64,000 nt of DNA, taken from Calendula officinalis. Taxonomy: Eukaryota > Streptophyta > Magnoliopsida > Asterales > Asteraceae. The notes beneath the pieces are model-generated. The model saw nothing but the letters and a program-made list of their open reading frames with translations. It was not told the DNA's origin and did not search any database. How positions within the stretch are numbered: position 1 is the stretch's first letter; the number at the start of each line of letters is the position of its first letter. Of the stretch, positions 46,969 through 57,900 are shown piece after piece. The stretch is taken from NCBI GenBank assembly GCA_963853835.1, contig OY970825.1:32685670-32749669 (forward strand), read 5' to 3'. The position numbers were made by a program, and so were the translations under genes.

Positions 46969-47621
46969 TGTTGGAATATGCTTCACGCGTATAACATATA
47001 GTTATATGGCTAGTTGTTTGTGAGCCTAAAGGGTCACACACTTAAACACTAAACACCATTATATAATTAGTGTAATTAGTGTAATTACATTAATTATTAA
47101 TATATAAGCTATAAGCTTGTGTATAATAAGTTTAATATTAATTGTTAATATTGAAACTTTATTGTGAGCAAAATGGAAGAAACAAATGACTAGGGACTAA
47201 AGTGAAAATGGAACAATGGTTTATGGAAATCATTGATGGGTCTTTATGGCACCATTAAGAGTGTTGAATGGCTCTATAAACTCACCCTTGACCACCCATT
47301 TTGGCTATCCCCAACACACACTTGTATGTGTTTTTGTTTCTTTTTGCTCTCAAGATTCAAGGACTAGCATCCTCCATTGGTGTTCTTGCTTGTGTTGTGT
47401 GGATTTCTTTTAGAGGTATTCTAATTGAATACTTGGTTTCAATCCATCATCAAATCCATCTGAATCCACAACAAGATCAAAGGCTTCAAGGGTATGAAAT
47501 GTTCATCCAATCTCTTTGATTTTCTTATAGTTTAATTGTATGATTGATATCAAGATCCGTTCATGGTGATTAAATCTTTCCGCTGCGTTTTGTTACTTGT
47601 AATAACCGAAAATCACCATTA
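46969..47621 (+). repeat. 3' LTR of the copia element
   Basis: Same as 40238-40890 over all 653 bases as far as I can compare by eye. Confidence 0.9.
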
Positions 47622-48186
47622 AAACCATAACCCCCAATAACTAGGGTTTCAAACCCAACCATCAAAATACATAGATCTAAAGCTACAAAGATCAAGGAGT
47701 GAAGATATACATTCAATCTTCACCTAGGAGTGAAATCTACCAAAGATTTGTGAAGAGATCAACCAAAATCTGCACTTGAGCTCCAAAATCGCCAAAGATG
47801 AAAACTAGGGTTTACTATTGCATTAAATGAGCCAAAACCCGACTTTAATGCTGCACGACAGGAGTTCACGGCGCGAACTCCACTTCGCGTCGCTAACTAT
47901 GCGAGTCGTGATCTTTTCCCGATCGCTACCTAGGCGTGAACCTCATTTGCCAGAAACCACGAATCCCTGAAGGGAGTTCCCGATCGGGAACTCCAAGTTC
48001 ATGGCGTGAACTTCTCAAGTGCAGCAGGCTGCACTTTTCGGTTGTTGTCTCGACCCGGTTTCGCCCATAACTTTCTCATACGGTCTCCAAACGACACGAA
48101 ACCAATTCCTACGTTCTTTAAACGATTTATCCTTATTTATCATATTTTTATACAATTTATTTATTTACAAATTTCGGGTCGTTACA

Positions 48187-49205
48187 TTTAAGGCTTAACT
48201 TTTTTTGGGGAGTTGTTGGTGAAAGTAGAAAGATTACTTGGATCAGCTAGCAAACTGCCATGGCAGATAAAGATAAAGGTGGTCTCGGGATTGGAAGTTT
48301 GCGTGCTCTCAATCTTGCTTTGTTGGCTCTGTGGTGGTGGAGATTTCGGTCAGATTCTGATTCTCTTTGGAAACTTGTTATAGTTTCTTTTCATGGGTCA
48401 GATGGGGGTCTTTCAAACCACAATAAAGGTGGTTCCTTCCCTGGTGTTTGGAGAAGTATTATCAAGGCTCAAAAGGAATATGACAAGTTAAACATGCCGG
48501 TTCTTAGATGGATTCGTGTTTCTTCGCAGAATGGTAACGGGCCAGTTTCTTGGGCCCTCGATAATAACGGTTTTGCTGTTTCTTCCCTAAGAAAAGCTTA
48601 TAACGATTTGTCTCTTGCTCCAAATGTTAGCAGGCCTTTGTGGTGGGTTAATTGGGTCCCAACAAAAATAAACATCCTGGTTTGGCGTCTAATCCATGAT
48701 AGGATGCCCACCAAGCCTAATTTATACAAAAGAAATATTGTTTGCTTGTCTCAGCTTTGCCCTCTTTGTGACAGTGTGGACGAAGATATCGATCATTTGT
48801 TTCTTAGATGTTCGATTTCCAGGTTTCTGCTCAATGAAGTTTGTTCTTGGTGGAAGATTGATCTCCTCGGATTCAACTCTATTTCAGCTCTTTTTGATGG
48901 GTTGGAGGTGATTGACATGAAGAAGTCTGCTAAGAAGGGTTTCATGAGTGTCTTATACATTTATTTCTGGATTATTTGGAGACAAAGGAATGACAAAGCT
49001 TTTCAATAAGCGGAGGTTTTTTCAAATTATACCAAAGGCGGTTACATTCAAGCTATTTCTTTTTTTGGATTAAATATAGAGGTCCTTCGTGTAATTTTAA
49101 ACATAGGTGGACTGATTGGTGTTCCAATCCTATGCCTTGTTTTTAATGTTTCTGTTGTTTGTCTTTCTCTAGAATCTTGCTAGTTTTTTAATGAAATGTC
49201 GCGGT
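48187..49205 (+). pseudogene. 3' end of a second L1-type LINE
   Basis: Begins at the LTR edge with FRLNFFWG (one frameshift) and continues MADKDKGGLGIGSLRALNLA, then the zinc-binding RT domain (PLWWVNWVPTKINILVWRL, CPLCDSVDEDIDHLFLRC, WWKIDLLGF) in an open frame from 48260 to 49009. It closes WTDWCSNPMPCF near 49147, followed by a short A-rich tail (49206). The frame is cleaner than in the LINE at 15044, so this copy is younger or was under selection longer. The RT catalytic part that should lie on the other side of the LTR is absent. Confidence 0.85.
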
Positions 49206-49642
49206 TAAAAATAACAAATACATACATGTTTATAATTATTTAAAGAAAATATTACGAAACCACTGACACATACAATAAATGTAATATTATTCTTTATGCC
49301 AAAAATCATGCACACATGAATATACAAAAGTATGTGACAAGTCATCATTTATCCCTCTTCAAAAGCATCTAATTCACAAATTTTAGATAAATATAAAATT
49401 ATGAATACGTGAATATTATGTGGGTGTCTATTTCATATCTATGTCATGATCCTATGAAATTCATATATAACAAAATGAAATTTTAGTGGCTTAAATAATT
49501 AGACAACTCATGTAAATTGTACCTTTATATAAATTTGATAGATTTAATCATTTTATTTCTCAATAAAGATAAGACAACGAATAACAAGAGCATATACCTC
49601 AATAATAGATCTAACTACCAACTCCATTTCTCGGGTTGTAGC
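49206..49642. other. A+T-rich intergenic sequence
   Basis: Nothing recognised. Confidence 0.4.
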
Positions 49643-49881
49643 AGGGGTGTCATTGAGGAGGTGCAACAGGTGCAGCCGTACAGGGCCTATATTTTAAAGG
49701 GGGCCCAATTTTTTATATACCTCTTATATGTTATATGTAGTAATCTTAAAGTTTTAGGCCAACTGAATAAGTTAACAGGGAAAAAAAAAATTAAAAAGTT
49801 CAAAGTTTTTAATATATCTTGTATTTAGGGGCCCATTTTCTTATATTCGCACAGGACCTTCGGAATCTCGGAGACGCCCCT
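49643..49881. mobile_element. Small hAT-like MITE
   Basis: CAGGGGTGTC at the left and GACGCCCCTG at the right form imperfect inverted ends, with internal GGGCCTATA and GGGGCCCATTTT stretches common in plant hAT-derived repeats. Flanks GGTTGTAG and AGTTTTAG could be a worn 8-bp duplication. Confidence 0.6.
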
Positions 49882-50708
49882 GAGTTTTAGCACCAAATGC
49901 CTCAAAATATTTATAACTTCGTATAAAAGAAATTGTTATACAGAAACTAAAACACCATAAACTATCAATACATAAACAAATCAAGATAGAATTGAGTTTG
50001 GCATCATGTGGTGAGCTCAAACTTAACTCAATAATCTTGATCATTTTTATGATGAAAAAACTTAGAATTCAAGTCATTAAATGTTTGGAATTAATTTTAA
50101 CTCACGATTTGAACATAATAAAAACAATACGGTAACTTATGGTAAGTTCGTATGAAATGATTTCATCCATTCACTAGGTAACATATTCACCAAATGTCTT
50201 GGAAAAAGTTTGAAAACAATTATAACAACTACTAAATGAGCACATTACGAAAAAAATTCGGACACCAATAAATTTTTTGTCAGAAAATTACATTTTTAGA
50301 AAAGATATTAAAATTGAACATGATAAAAACAGTAACTCTTACCTACCAATTTCTTTGTCCCCCTTTTTACAATCATATCGTAGACGTTATCGTACACGAT
50401 TCCTCCTCTTCCATAATATCGCACACCACTTCTTATTGGTCACCACAGAACAGCGCCACGTTTCACTTTTTCACCAATCACATAGCGCGTGTACTTCAAG
50501 CTTTTATCACTGCATCTGCATCCACAGACGTACCTAACCGGATCGGATCTTTTCACAATTCCAGAAACACCCTTCCCTGAATTAAGTTTTACTCTCTGTT
50601 ACCATTCCCTCCCTTTATGTACATCAGATTCTGTTTCTGCATTCAAAAATCGAAACTCGAAACCCTTTTTTTTACTTCAAAATTGATTTCTAGGGTTTAA
50701 AGCTCATA
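49882..50708. other. Upstream region and leader of MTP11
   Basis: A+T-rich, becoming C/T-rich from about 50345. ACGCGTGTACTTCAAG-like mixed sequence and a TCTAGGGTTT stretch just before the ATG mark the leader. No clear TATA box near the start. Confidence 0.4.
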
Positions 50709-52989
50709 ATGGTGGAACCGATGAGTGACGATGGTGATCATGGTGGTTCTGAGGGGGAATTTCTGTTGAAGGAAATAAAAACCGGCGGCGGCGTAAGTAA
50801 CGGTGGCTGTGACGTGTCATGGCGGCTGAACATCGACGGAAATCAGTTCCCGTCGGAACATAAAGAGAAACTTCCTCGAGGTTTCCATGACTGCCTGGGG
50901 GTTTTAGGTAAAGTTATTTAGTTATTCCTTTCCCTTTATACGCTGATTTGATTGTTTATTTAAATAATTTGATTTGAAATTTCCATATTAGAACAATCCT
51001 GTTAGGTAGCTGACGAAACATTATTTTGTTTTTTACATTTGATTGTTTGATCCTTTTGTTTGTTTATACTTTAAAATTACCACGAAATTGTTTATTTAAT
51101 CAAGTTTATTATTTGTCAAGTTGATTCAATAATATGTCAAAATTGTTGGCAACGACAAATTAGCGTATGAGTTTGGTTGAACACGCAGTTTGCTCTCTGC
51201 TGTTACTATGATAATTGCTCGAATGACTACTGATTTAATATAATAGTTGAATTATTAGCAATAGAGTTCTGCATTTATAATTTGTTTATGGTTTGTATGC
51301 TAATTGCTTGAAGCACTAGCCACTAGGCTTTCCAGTCATTTATTAAATCAACCAATAATCAATTTATGTACAATCAAAAATCTATGAAATTTCAGTTTAT
51401 AACTAACTTTTACTGTTCTCAAAATCCAACTTTTGACAGTAGCAAGCACAAAATCACATGTTTGTGTTACATTTACATTTTAGTTGATTTTTTTTTTTTA
51501 AATTTCAGTTCAAGAAGACTCTGTAGCAGATTATTACCAACAACAAGTAGAGATTGTGGAGGGGTTTACTGAGATGGATGAATTAGCAGAACGTGGTTTT
51601 GTTCCTCGATTATCAGCGGTACGAGTCAATAGTTTGAGTGTAATTTTATAAAATTAATTTAATTAGTATAATAAAACATTATAAGAAAGTTTGACTTTTT
51701 GACTTGTAGGAAGAAAAAGCAAGTTTGCAAAGAAGGGAGACACTTGCAATTAACATGTCAAATGTTGCAAACATGGTTCTTTTTGTTGCAAAAGCTTATG
51801 CATCCTATAAAAGTGGTTCATTGGCCATAATTGCATCCACATTAGATTCACTTCTTGATTTATTATCAGGATTTATCTTGTGGTTTACAGCATTTTCTAT
51901 GCAGACTCCAAATCCTTATCGATATCCAATTGGAAAAAGACGAATGCAGCCCTTGGTTAGTCAATAGTTCATCATTTTACCCATATTTACTATTTCAACT
52001 TGCAAAAAATCATATTTTTCACAAATTCTGAATTTGCAATAATGATTTGCAGGGAATTCTCGTCTTTGCATCTGTTATGGCAACTCTTGGACTGCAAATT
52101 ATTTTGGAGTCAGTTCGCACGTTAGCATCTGATGTAATTAAATTATTTATTATCCATTTAAATAATTTAAACTTACAGTTTTAACTGTTTAAACTGTTTC
52201 AGGAAAAAGATTTCAGCTTGACAAAAGAGCAAGAACAATGGGTAGTTGGAATTATGCTTTCTGTAACATTGGTGAAACTATTGTTATGTATATATTGTCG
52301 ATCATTTACCAACGAAATAGTGAAAGCTTATGCTCAAGATCACTTTTTTGATGTGGTCACTAATCTGATTGGTCTAATTGCTGTATTACTTGCTAATTAT
52401 ATTAGTTACTGGATGGATCCCGTTGGAGCTATAATTGTAAGTTCTCTCTACTCTTCCCCATAAATCATCATGTGGTTTCTATACCTCAACTTTTTTATTA
52501 CACAAATAGTCCCTAATTTTGAAATTTGTAGTTTCAAAACTAGGGACAAGTTATGCAATAAAAAAGAGTTGAGGGATGAAATCTATAAAATTCAAATAAA
52601 TTGATAAAAAGTATTTATTCAAACATCTATGTGTTTGACAGCTGGCACTCTACACTATCCGCACATGGTCACTAACCGTTTTGGAAAACGTGAACTCACT
52701 AGTGGGTAAATCAGCAGCACCAGAGTACTTACAAAAACTAACATATCTTTGTTGGAATCACCACAAAGCTATAAGACACATTGATACTGTACGGGCCTAC
52801 ACTTTCGGGTCACACTATTTTGTTGAAGTGGATATTGTACTGCCATCAGATATGCAACTGCAAATAGCCCATGATATTGGAGAATCGTTGCAAGAGAAAC
52901 TTGAGCTTTTGCCCGAAATTGAACGGGCTTTTGTTCATCTTGATTATGAGTTTTCTCATAAACCTGAGCATGCACATGCACATTGTTAG
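50709..52989 (+). CDS. MTP11: Manganese CDF transporter, MTP11-type, 6 exons
   Basis: Moves Mn2+ out of the cytosol into Golgi/prevacuolar compartments, giving Mn tolerance. Exons 50709-50907, 51509-51618, 51710-51955, 52053-52133, 52203-52436 and 52642-52989 join in frame to 405 aa (Arabidopsis MTP11: 394); all introns are GT-AG. The start MVEP, the block DYYQQQVEIVEGFTEMDELA and the end HKPEHAHAHC match MTP11. The two metal-site motifs of Mn-type CDFs are D149-SLL-D153 and D258-HFF-D262. About five hydrophobic helices are followed by the cytosolic C-terminal domain (RHIDTVRAYTFGSHYFVEVD). No lesion. In Arabidopsis this gene adjoins RPL23A. Confidence 0.95.
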
Positions 52990-54994
52990 AGTTTGTGATT
53001 CTTTTGAGGTGTGTGGTTGGCCACGTGTAAGTTCTCATAGATGTGTTTTTTTTATTGTGATGTTAGTGTTTGTAAGTGTATAATGGTATTGACTCTTTAT
53101 GATGAATGTGAAAGTAGATCTAACCATTGTTGTCTTTAAGTTCGTGTTTGTGTAACCATATAGTTTTAGAGGTGGCAATTCGACCCGTGTGATTTATGAA
53201 TGGGTTGATCCTAGTAACGTTTTTTTTTTTTTTTTGCAAAGAGTCACCAAAGTGTATCATTGATCCATATGATACTAAATCATATTCGTAGTCAACGCAA
53301 TAGTCTGTCAGACGTCAAAACTGATTGGTATGGCCCAAAAAAGTCCCATGGTTGAGCTGATGTGGCACACGCCACGTGTGGTGGAGCACAGGAACACCGC
53401 GCGCTTATACAGTGTGGCTATGGTCACGGAGTGGCATAGTCGTAATAATGGAGAAAAGATAAAAAAATACATCATTCCCAGAAGAACGATGACTTGTGTT
53501 TATCTGCGTTTAAACTGTGGATTTAACTGGGCTAGACCTTGTTAAACAAATGTTTTATGACAATATTATGGGCCTATTAATAATTGCTTATGGCCCTATT
53601 AATAATTGTTTAGGGGCTATGGGAATGTTTATGCTGGTCTTTCATTTTGAATAAAAATTTTGGCTGCTAATATTTTAGAAAAATTGTTAATGGGTTATAC
53701 CGTTTCTAAATTGTTGACGGGTTATACCATTTATAATAAAATGTTAATTTATATTTTAAAAATAAATGGAAAAGAAATAATGAGATGAAAATTAAAATGG
53801 TATGGTTGGATGGTTAGTATTTCCTGAATAAATGATGTGGTGTGATTGCTGAAGTGGTAATGATGTAGCAGAATAATTGATGTGGTCATAGTACCCATAG
53901 CCTAAACTAATATGCATATTACTTAATAATTTTTAATAAATTTGTTTCCTTAATAAAGTATTTGGATTTAATAATTTAAATCATATACTTCTTCTGATTC
54001 AAAATACTTCGTAAGTGATATATTGTTGGTGTCATTATTTTTTAGGAAAAAGATTATAGTAATAGTTAAATTAGATTAATTGAATGGTTAGTAGGAAATA
54101 GGCCCCACAATTGTTGAATAAATGAGAGTTAATGATTTTTAAAAGTAAAAATAAGGGTAAAGATGTTATTTTACTTTATTAAAGTAGATAGTTAGTGGGT
54201 GTAGGTCTTACTAGTGTTTACCAAATAAGATAAACTTTCAAAATGTATCACTTATTTTGATACACTAAAATCTAAAAATATATCACTCATTTTGAAATAG
54301 TAAAATATAGGCGACTATAAGTGGAATGAACTTGGAGCACAATGGAGTCTGGGTACATCCTTAGATCTTAGCACGACATCTCGTCCAGCTGATGAGTTCT
54401 ATTATATTTTTATTCTTTTTAATAATCGTCACATTTAGTTTTTAATTAACTAAATCCATAACACTTATTTTGCCCATTACCTATAAAAGGAAATTGTTGT
54501 AATTCATATACAATATATAAATAATATTTTTCTAAAATTTTATGCTATGAACATATATTTTTATAAATAAGATTTTGATTTTCTTCTTTTATTTTTAATT
54601 TTTTTAACATCTATATAACATTTACCTTAAAATTTAATTAATTAAATTACTCGTTGATTTCAGTTTTAATTATGTTATATATTTATATAACCTGAACTAG
54701 AATACTGAACCAATGAATAACTATGAATATTCAATTTATATATATTTATAACTGGAAAATAATAATAATAAAATCCAATGTCTTATTCGTATACTATTAT
54801 TAGAAAACTATTTTGAAAAGTATGTTGACGTAACGAACTTTACAATCTTAAATTTAATTTTTCCCTTTAATTTAAAATGGTAAAATAAATCGTGCTTAAG
54901 TTCTCGGTGGAGAAATCCATCATAAAAAAGAAAAACGGAGCCAAAGCCACCACTGTGATTGACTGATTTCATATTACGTGCTCCAGGGGTGCGC
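52990..54994. other. Intergenic region between MTP11 and SULTR4
   Basis: 2.0 kb, no ORF supported. A 19-T run lies at about 53219-53237. GGCCTATTAATAATTG and its variant GGCCCTATTAATAATTG are repeated in tandem near 53570-53610. TATCACT(C/T)ATTTTGA is repeated near 54247 and 54282. The last 300 bp are the SULTR4 promoter and leader. Confidence 0.45.
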
Positions 54995-57900
54995 ATGGAG
55001 ATAACGTACGCATCCTCTAGTCTCCCTGACCTCGTTTCGTCGGCCAGAAATCCGGCAACTTCCCGTCCTGTTAAAGTCATACCTTTCCAGCATCCGTATG
55101 ATGGCGGCGATACAACACCTACGTCGTCTTCGTCAACGCCGTCGTTTTCGAGATGGAGAACGAAGGTGAGGCGGATGAAGACGGTTGACTGGATTGATTT
55201 CTTACTTCCTTGCTCGAGATGGATTCGTACTTACAATTGGCGTGAGAATCTACAGCCTGATGTTATCGCCGGCGTCACTGTCGGCATTATGCTCGTTCCT
55301 CAGGTATAATAATTGAAGTTAATTACGTACCGTGTTAGAAATCTAGACTCGGGATTTTGTTTCTATTTGGATGGAATGCATTTTATTGGCTGTTGTTTAT
55401 AGTATCCAATGACGATCTCTTACTTCCAATCTGGTGAAAATTTGCCGCCTTCCTTCAATTTCGTACCTACTCCTGTGAATCACTGTGTAAAGTTTAAGAA
55501 ATTTAATCAACGTTTACATAATTAAGCTATACATGAAATCTGTTACACTCAGATCTGCTTAAATTATAATTTAGACTTCAGGATTTATTAGTTATATAGT
55601 TAAGCTATACATGAATCAAGTTAGTGGATTAAGCTCTTCTAGTGTCATTAGCTACTATTAGCCAATTCAGCTCCTTTATTGCCAGCCAGTGGTTGAATGT
55701 TTCTGAATTTTGATCTTTATATTATTTAAACAACATCTGGATCTTATTCTGCTTTTACTCTGTTCAACAAGAGTGATTTTGAGCACCCATAGATTATATT
55801 TTACATTTTTAGAAACTGTAATTAATTGCATTATTTGCCTGCTGCTGATTGTTTAGATAATTTGCTGCAGTCGGTTAATTACTATATTGCAGACATTAAT
55901 TATTAATGTCTTCTAATTTTAATTTTTCCTGTTCTTTTGTGAGCAGTCTATGTCATATGCAAAGCTAGCCGGGCTTCAACCAATATATGGACTTTGTAAG
56001 TTGAACATCTGGTCCTTAATTATTACTGATCTTTGCCCATAGTTATTGTTTTGTCATTAACTAATTAAGTGAATTTCAAAAATATCGAGAGGACCAATTA
56101 GCTTGAGTAAAACTGTTTACTTTTCATTTCAGATACTGGATTAGTACCTGTATTTGTGTATTCCATATTTGGGTCATCTCGCCAGCTGGCAGTTGGTCCT
56201 GTAGCACTGGTTTCTCTACTGGTCTCTAATGTTTTAGGCAGTGTTGATTCATCTTCTGAACTGTATACAGAACTTGCAATATTGTTGTCACTCATGGTTG
56301 GAATTCTAGAATGCACAATGGGACTCTTGAGGTACTTTAATAAATCCAAATTTTCTGATCAAAATCTATGTTTTTTTTTTTTTTTTTTTTTTTTTAAATG
56401 TGGATTATTTTTTTATTAATAATTGTAGGCTTGGATGGCTGATCCGTTTTATTAGCCACTCTGTAATTTCTGGCTTTACAACTGCTTCAGCTTTTGTTAT
56501 TGGTTTATCACAAGCAAAATATTTCTTGGGATATGATGTTGACAGAAGTAGCAAAATAATCCCATTGGTCAAAAGTATAATATCAGGAGCAGATCAGGTA
56601 TCCTATTCTTCACCTTAATCTATATTCTATTCCTGTTTTAGACAAAGTTTTGACATTTGCTTGACATTTTAGCAGACAAAAAAAAACTTTATTTTTATTA
56701 ATTTTTCTAACCACCGGAAATTTTCATTGCTTGTAGTTCTCATGGCCTCCTTTCGTGATGGGATTTTCTATCCTAGCAATAATATTGGTCATGAAGCATT
56801 TGGTACACTTATTTAGTTATTTTCTCTAGTAATTAAAAATTACCATTGTACCTAAGTTTTTTTTTTTATAATTAATTTTGGCGGTTTTATGTACAGGGGA
56901 AAACAAAGAAGCATTTGCGGTTTCTGCGGGCAGGTGGTCCCCTCACTGCTGTTGTTCTGGGTACAGCCTTTGTGAAAATATTTCATCCCTCTTCCATTAC
57001 TTTGGTGAGAATAATGAGACAAGTTTTAATGGAATTAAACTTCTAAAATAAACTGATGACAGTTAATAATGGACCAAAACCTGAAAAATGGGATACTTTT
57101 GGTTATTATTCTTATTAAAATATTTATATAAAAATATTTCAGGTGGGAGATATACCTCAAGGGCTACCTCCATTTTCCATCCCTAAAGACTTTAGTCATG
57201 TCAAATCCTTAATCCCAACTTCATTTCTCATTACTGGTGTGGCTATATTGGTAAATAATATTTCTCCATAACTAGCTAAAATCTTTTATTTTATTTTATA
57301 TATATTATTTAATTTTAATTTTTTTAATATTTTACCTCTGCGCTGCAGGAATCTGTGGGGATTGCCAAAGCCCTGGCAGCAAAGAATGGATATGAACTAG
57401 ACTCAAATCAAGAGGCACGTTCTGTAACAAAATAAAAATAAATATTCAAGTTTATAATCCGTTATTAATAAGTAATAAGTACTGATTAGTGATTTCTAAC
57501 AGTTGTTTGGCCTTGGTGTTGCCAATATTTGTGGATCCTTTTTCTCAGCATACCCTTCAACAGGTGAGATTACTGCATAGGTTACCTTATATAGTCAAAT
57601 CTGATAATAATTACACTATGTGTTACATTTTTATGATTTTTTTTTTATTTTTTAATATTCTGAATATGTTGTATAGGTTCTTTTTCAAGGTCAGCAGTTA
57701 ATCATGAAAGTGGGGCAAAAACTGGTTTATCAGGAATTATTATGGGCATTATTATGGCCTGTGCTCTGTTATTTATGACACCATTATTTGAATATATACC
57801 TCAGGTATGCTAATTAAACTTCAAACACCAGATTTTACTCAAAATGATCTTAAACATGTATTTACAGTTTAATGAATAATTTTTAGTGACACATGTTTTT

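Larger units (their letters stand above)
40238..47621 (+). mobile_element. Copia element with identical LTRs and decayed coding (7.4 kb)
   Basis: Flanked by AAACC (40233-40237, 47622-47626). The LTRs (40238-40890 and 46969-47621, 653 bp each, TGTTGGAATATG to CACCATTA) show no difference by eye. A primer-binding site (GTGGTATCACGAGTC, 40891) and a purine tract (AAGTGGGAGC before 46969) are present. The interior is a broken copia gag-pol. Identical LTRs with a ruined pol mean it was copied recently with enzymes from elsewhere. Confidence 0.9.
31360..48186 (-). mobile_element. Old truncated gypsy LTR split by two nested elements
   Basis: Segments 31360-31924, 39946-40237 and 47627-48186 align in order with the solo LTR at 16418-18147: shared landmarks are the block with CAAGAGGGAATCGCC, CCGGTTTCCTTG, CTAGGGTTTCAAACCCA and the terminus CGGGTCGTTACA. 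It is in minus orientation. About 315 bp of its outer (left) end and its left target duplication are missing. A gag-only gypsy element and a copia element are inserted in it. It carries decayed palindromes at about 47864-47880 (GAGTTCACGGCGCGAACTC) and 47976-47992. Confidence 0.8.

Noticed and set aside
53330..53545. 71-codon ORF downstream of MTP11
   Set aside because: Isolated, no homology, no promoter; chance ORF in intergenic DNA.
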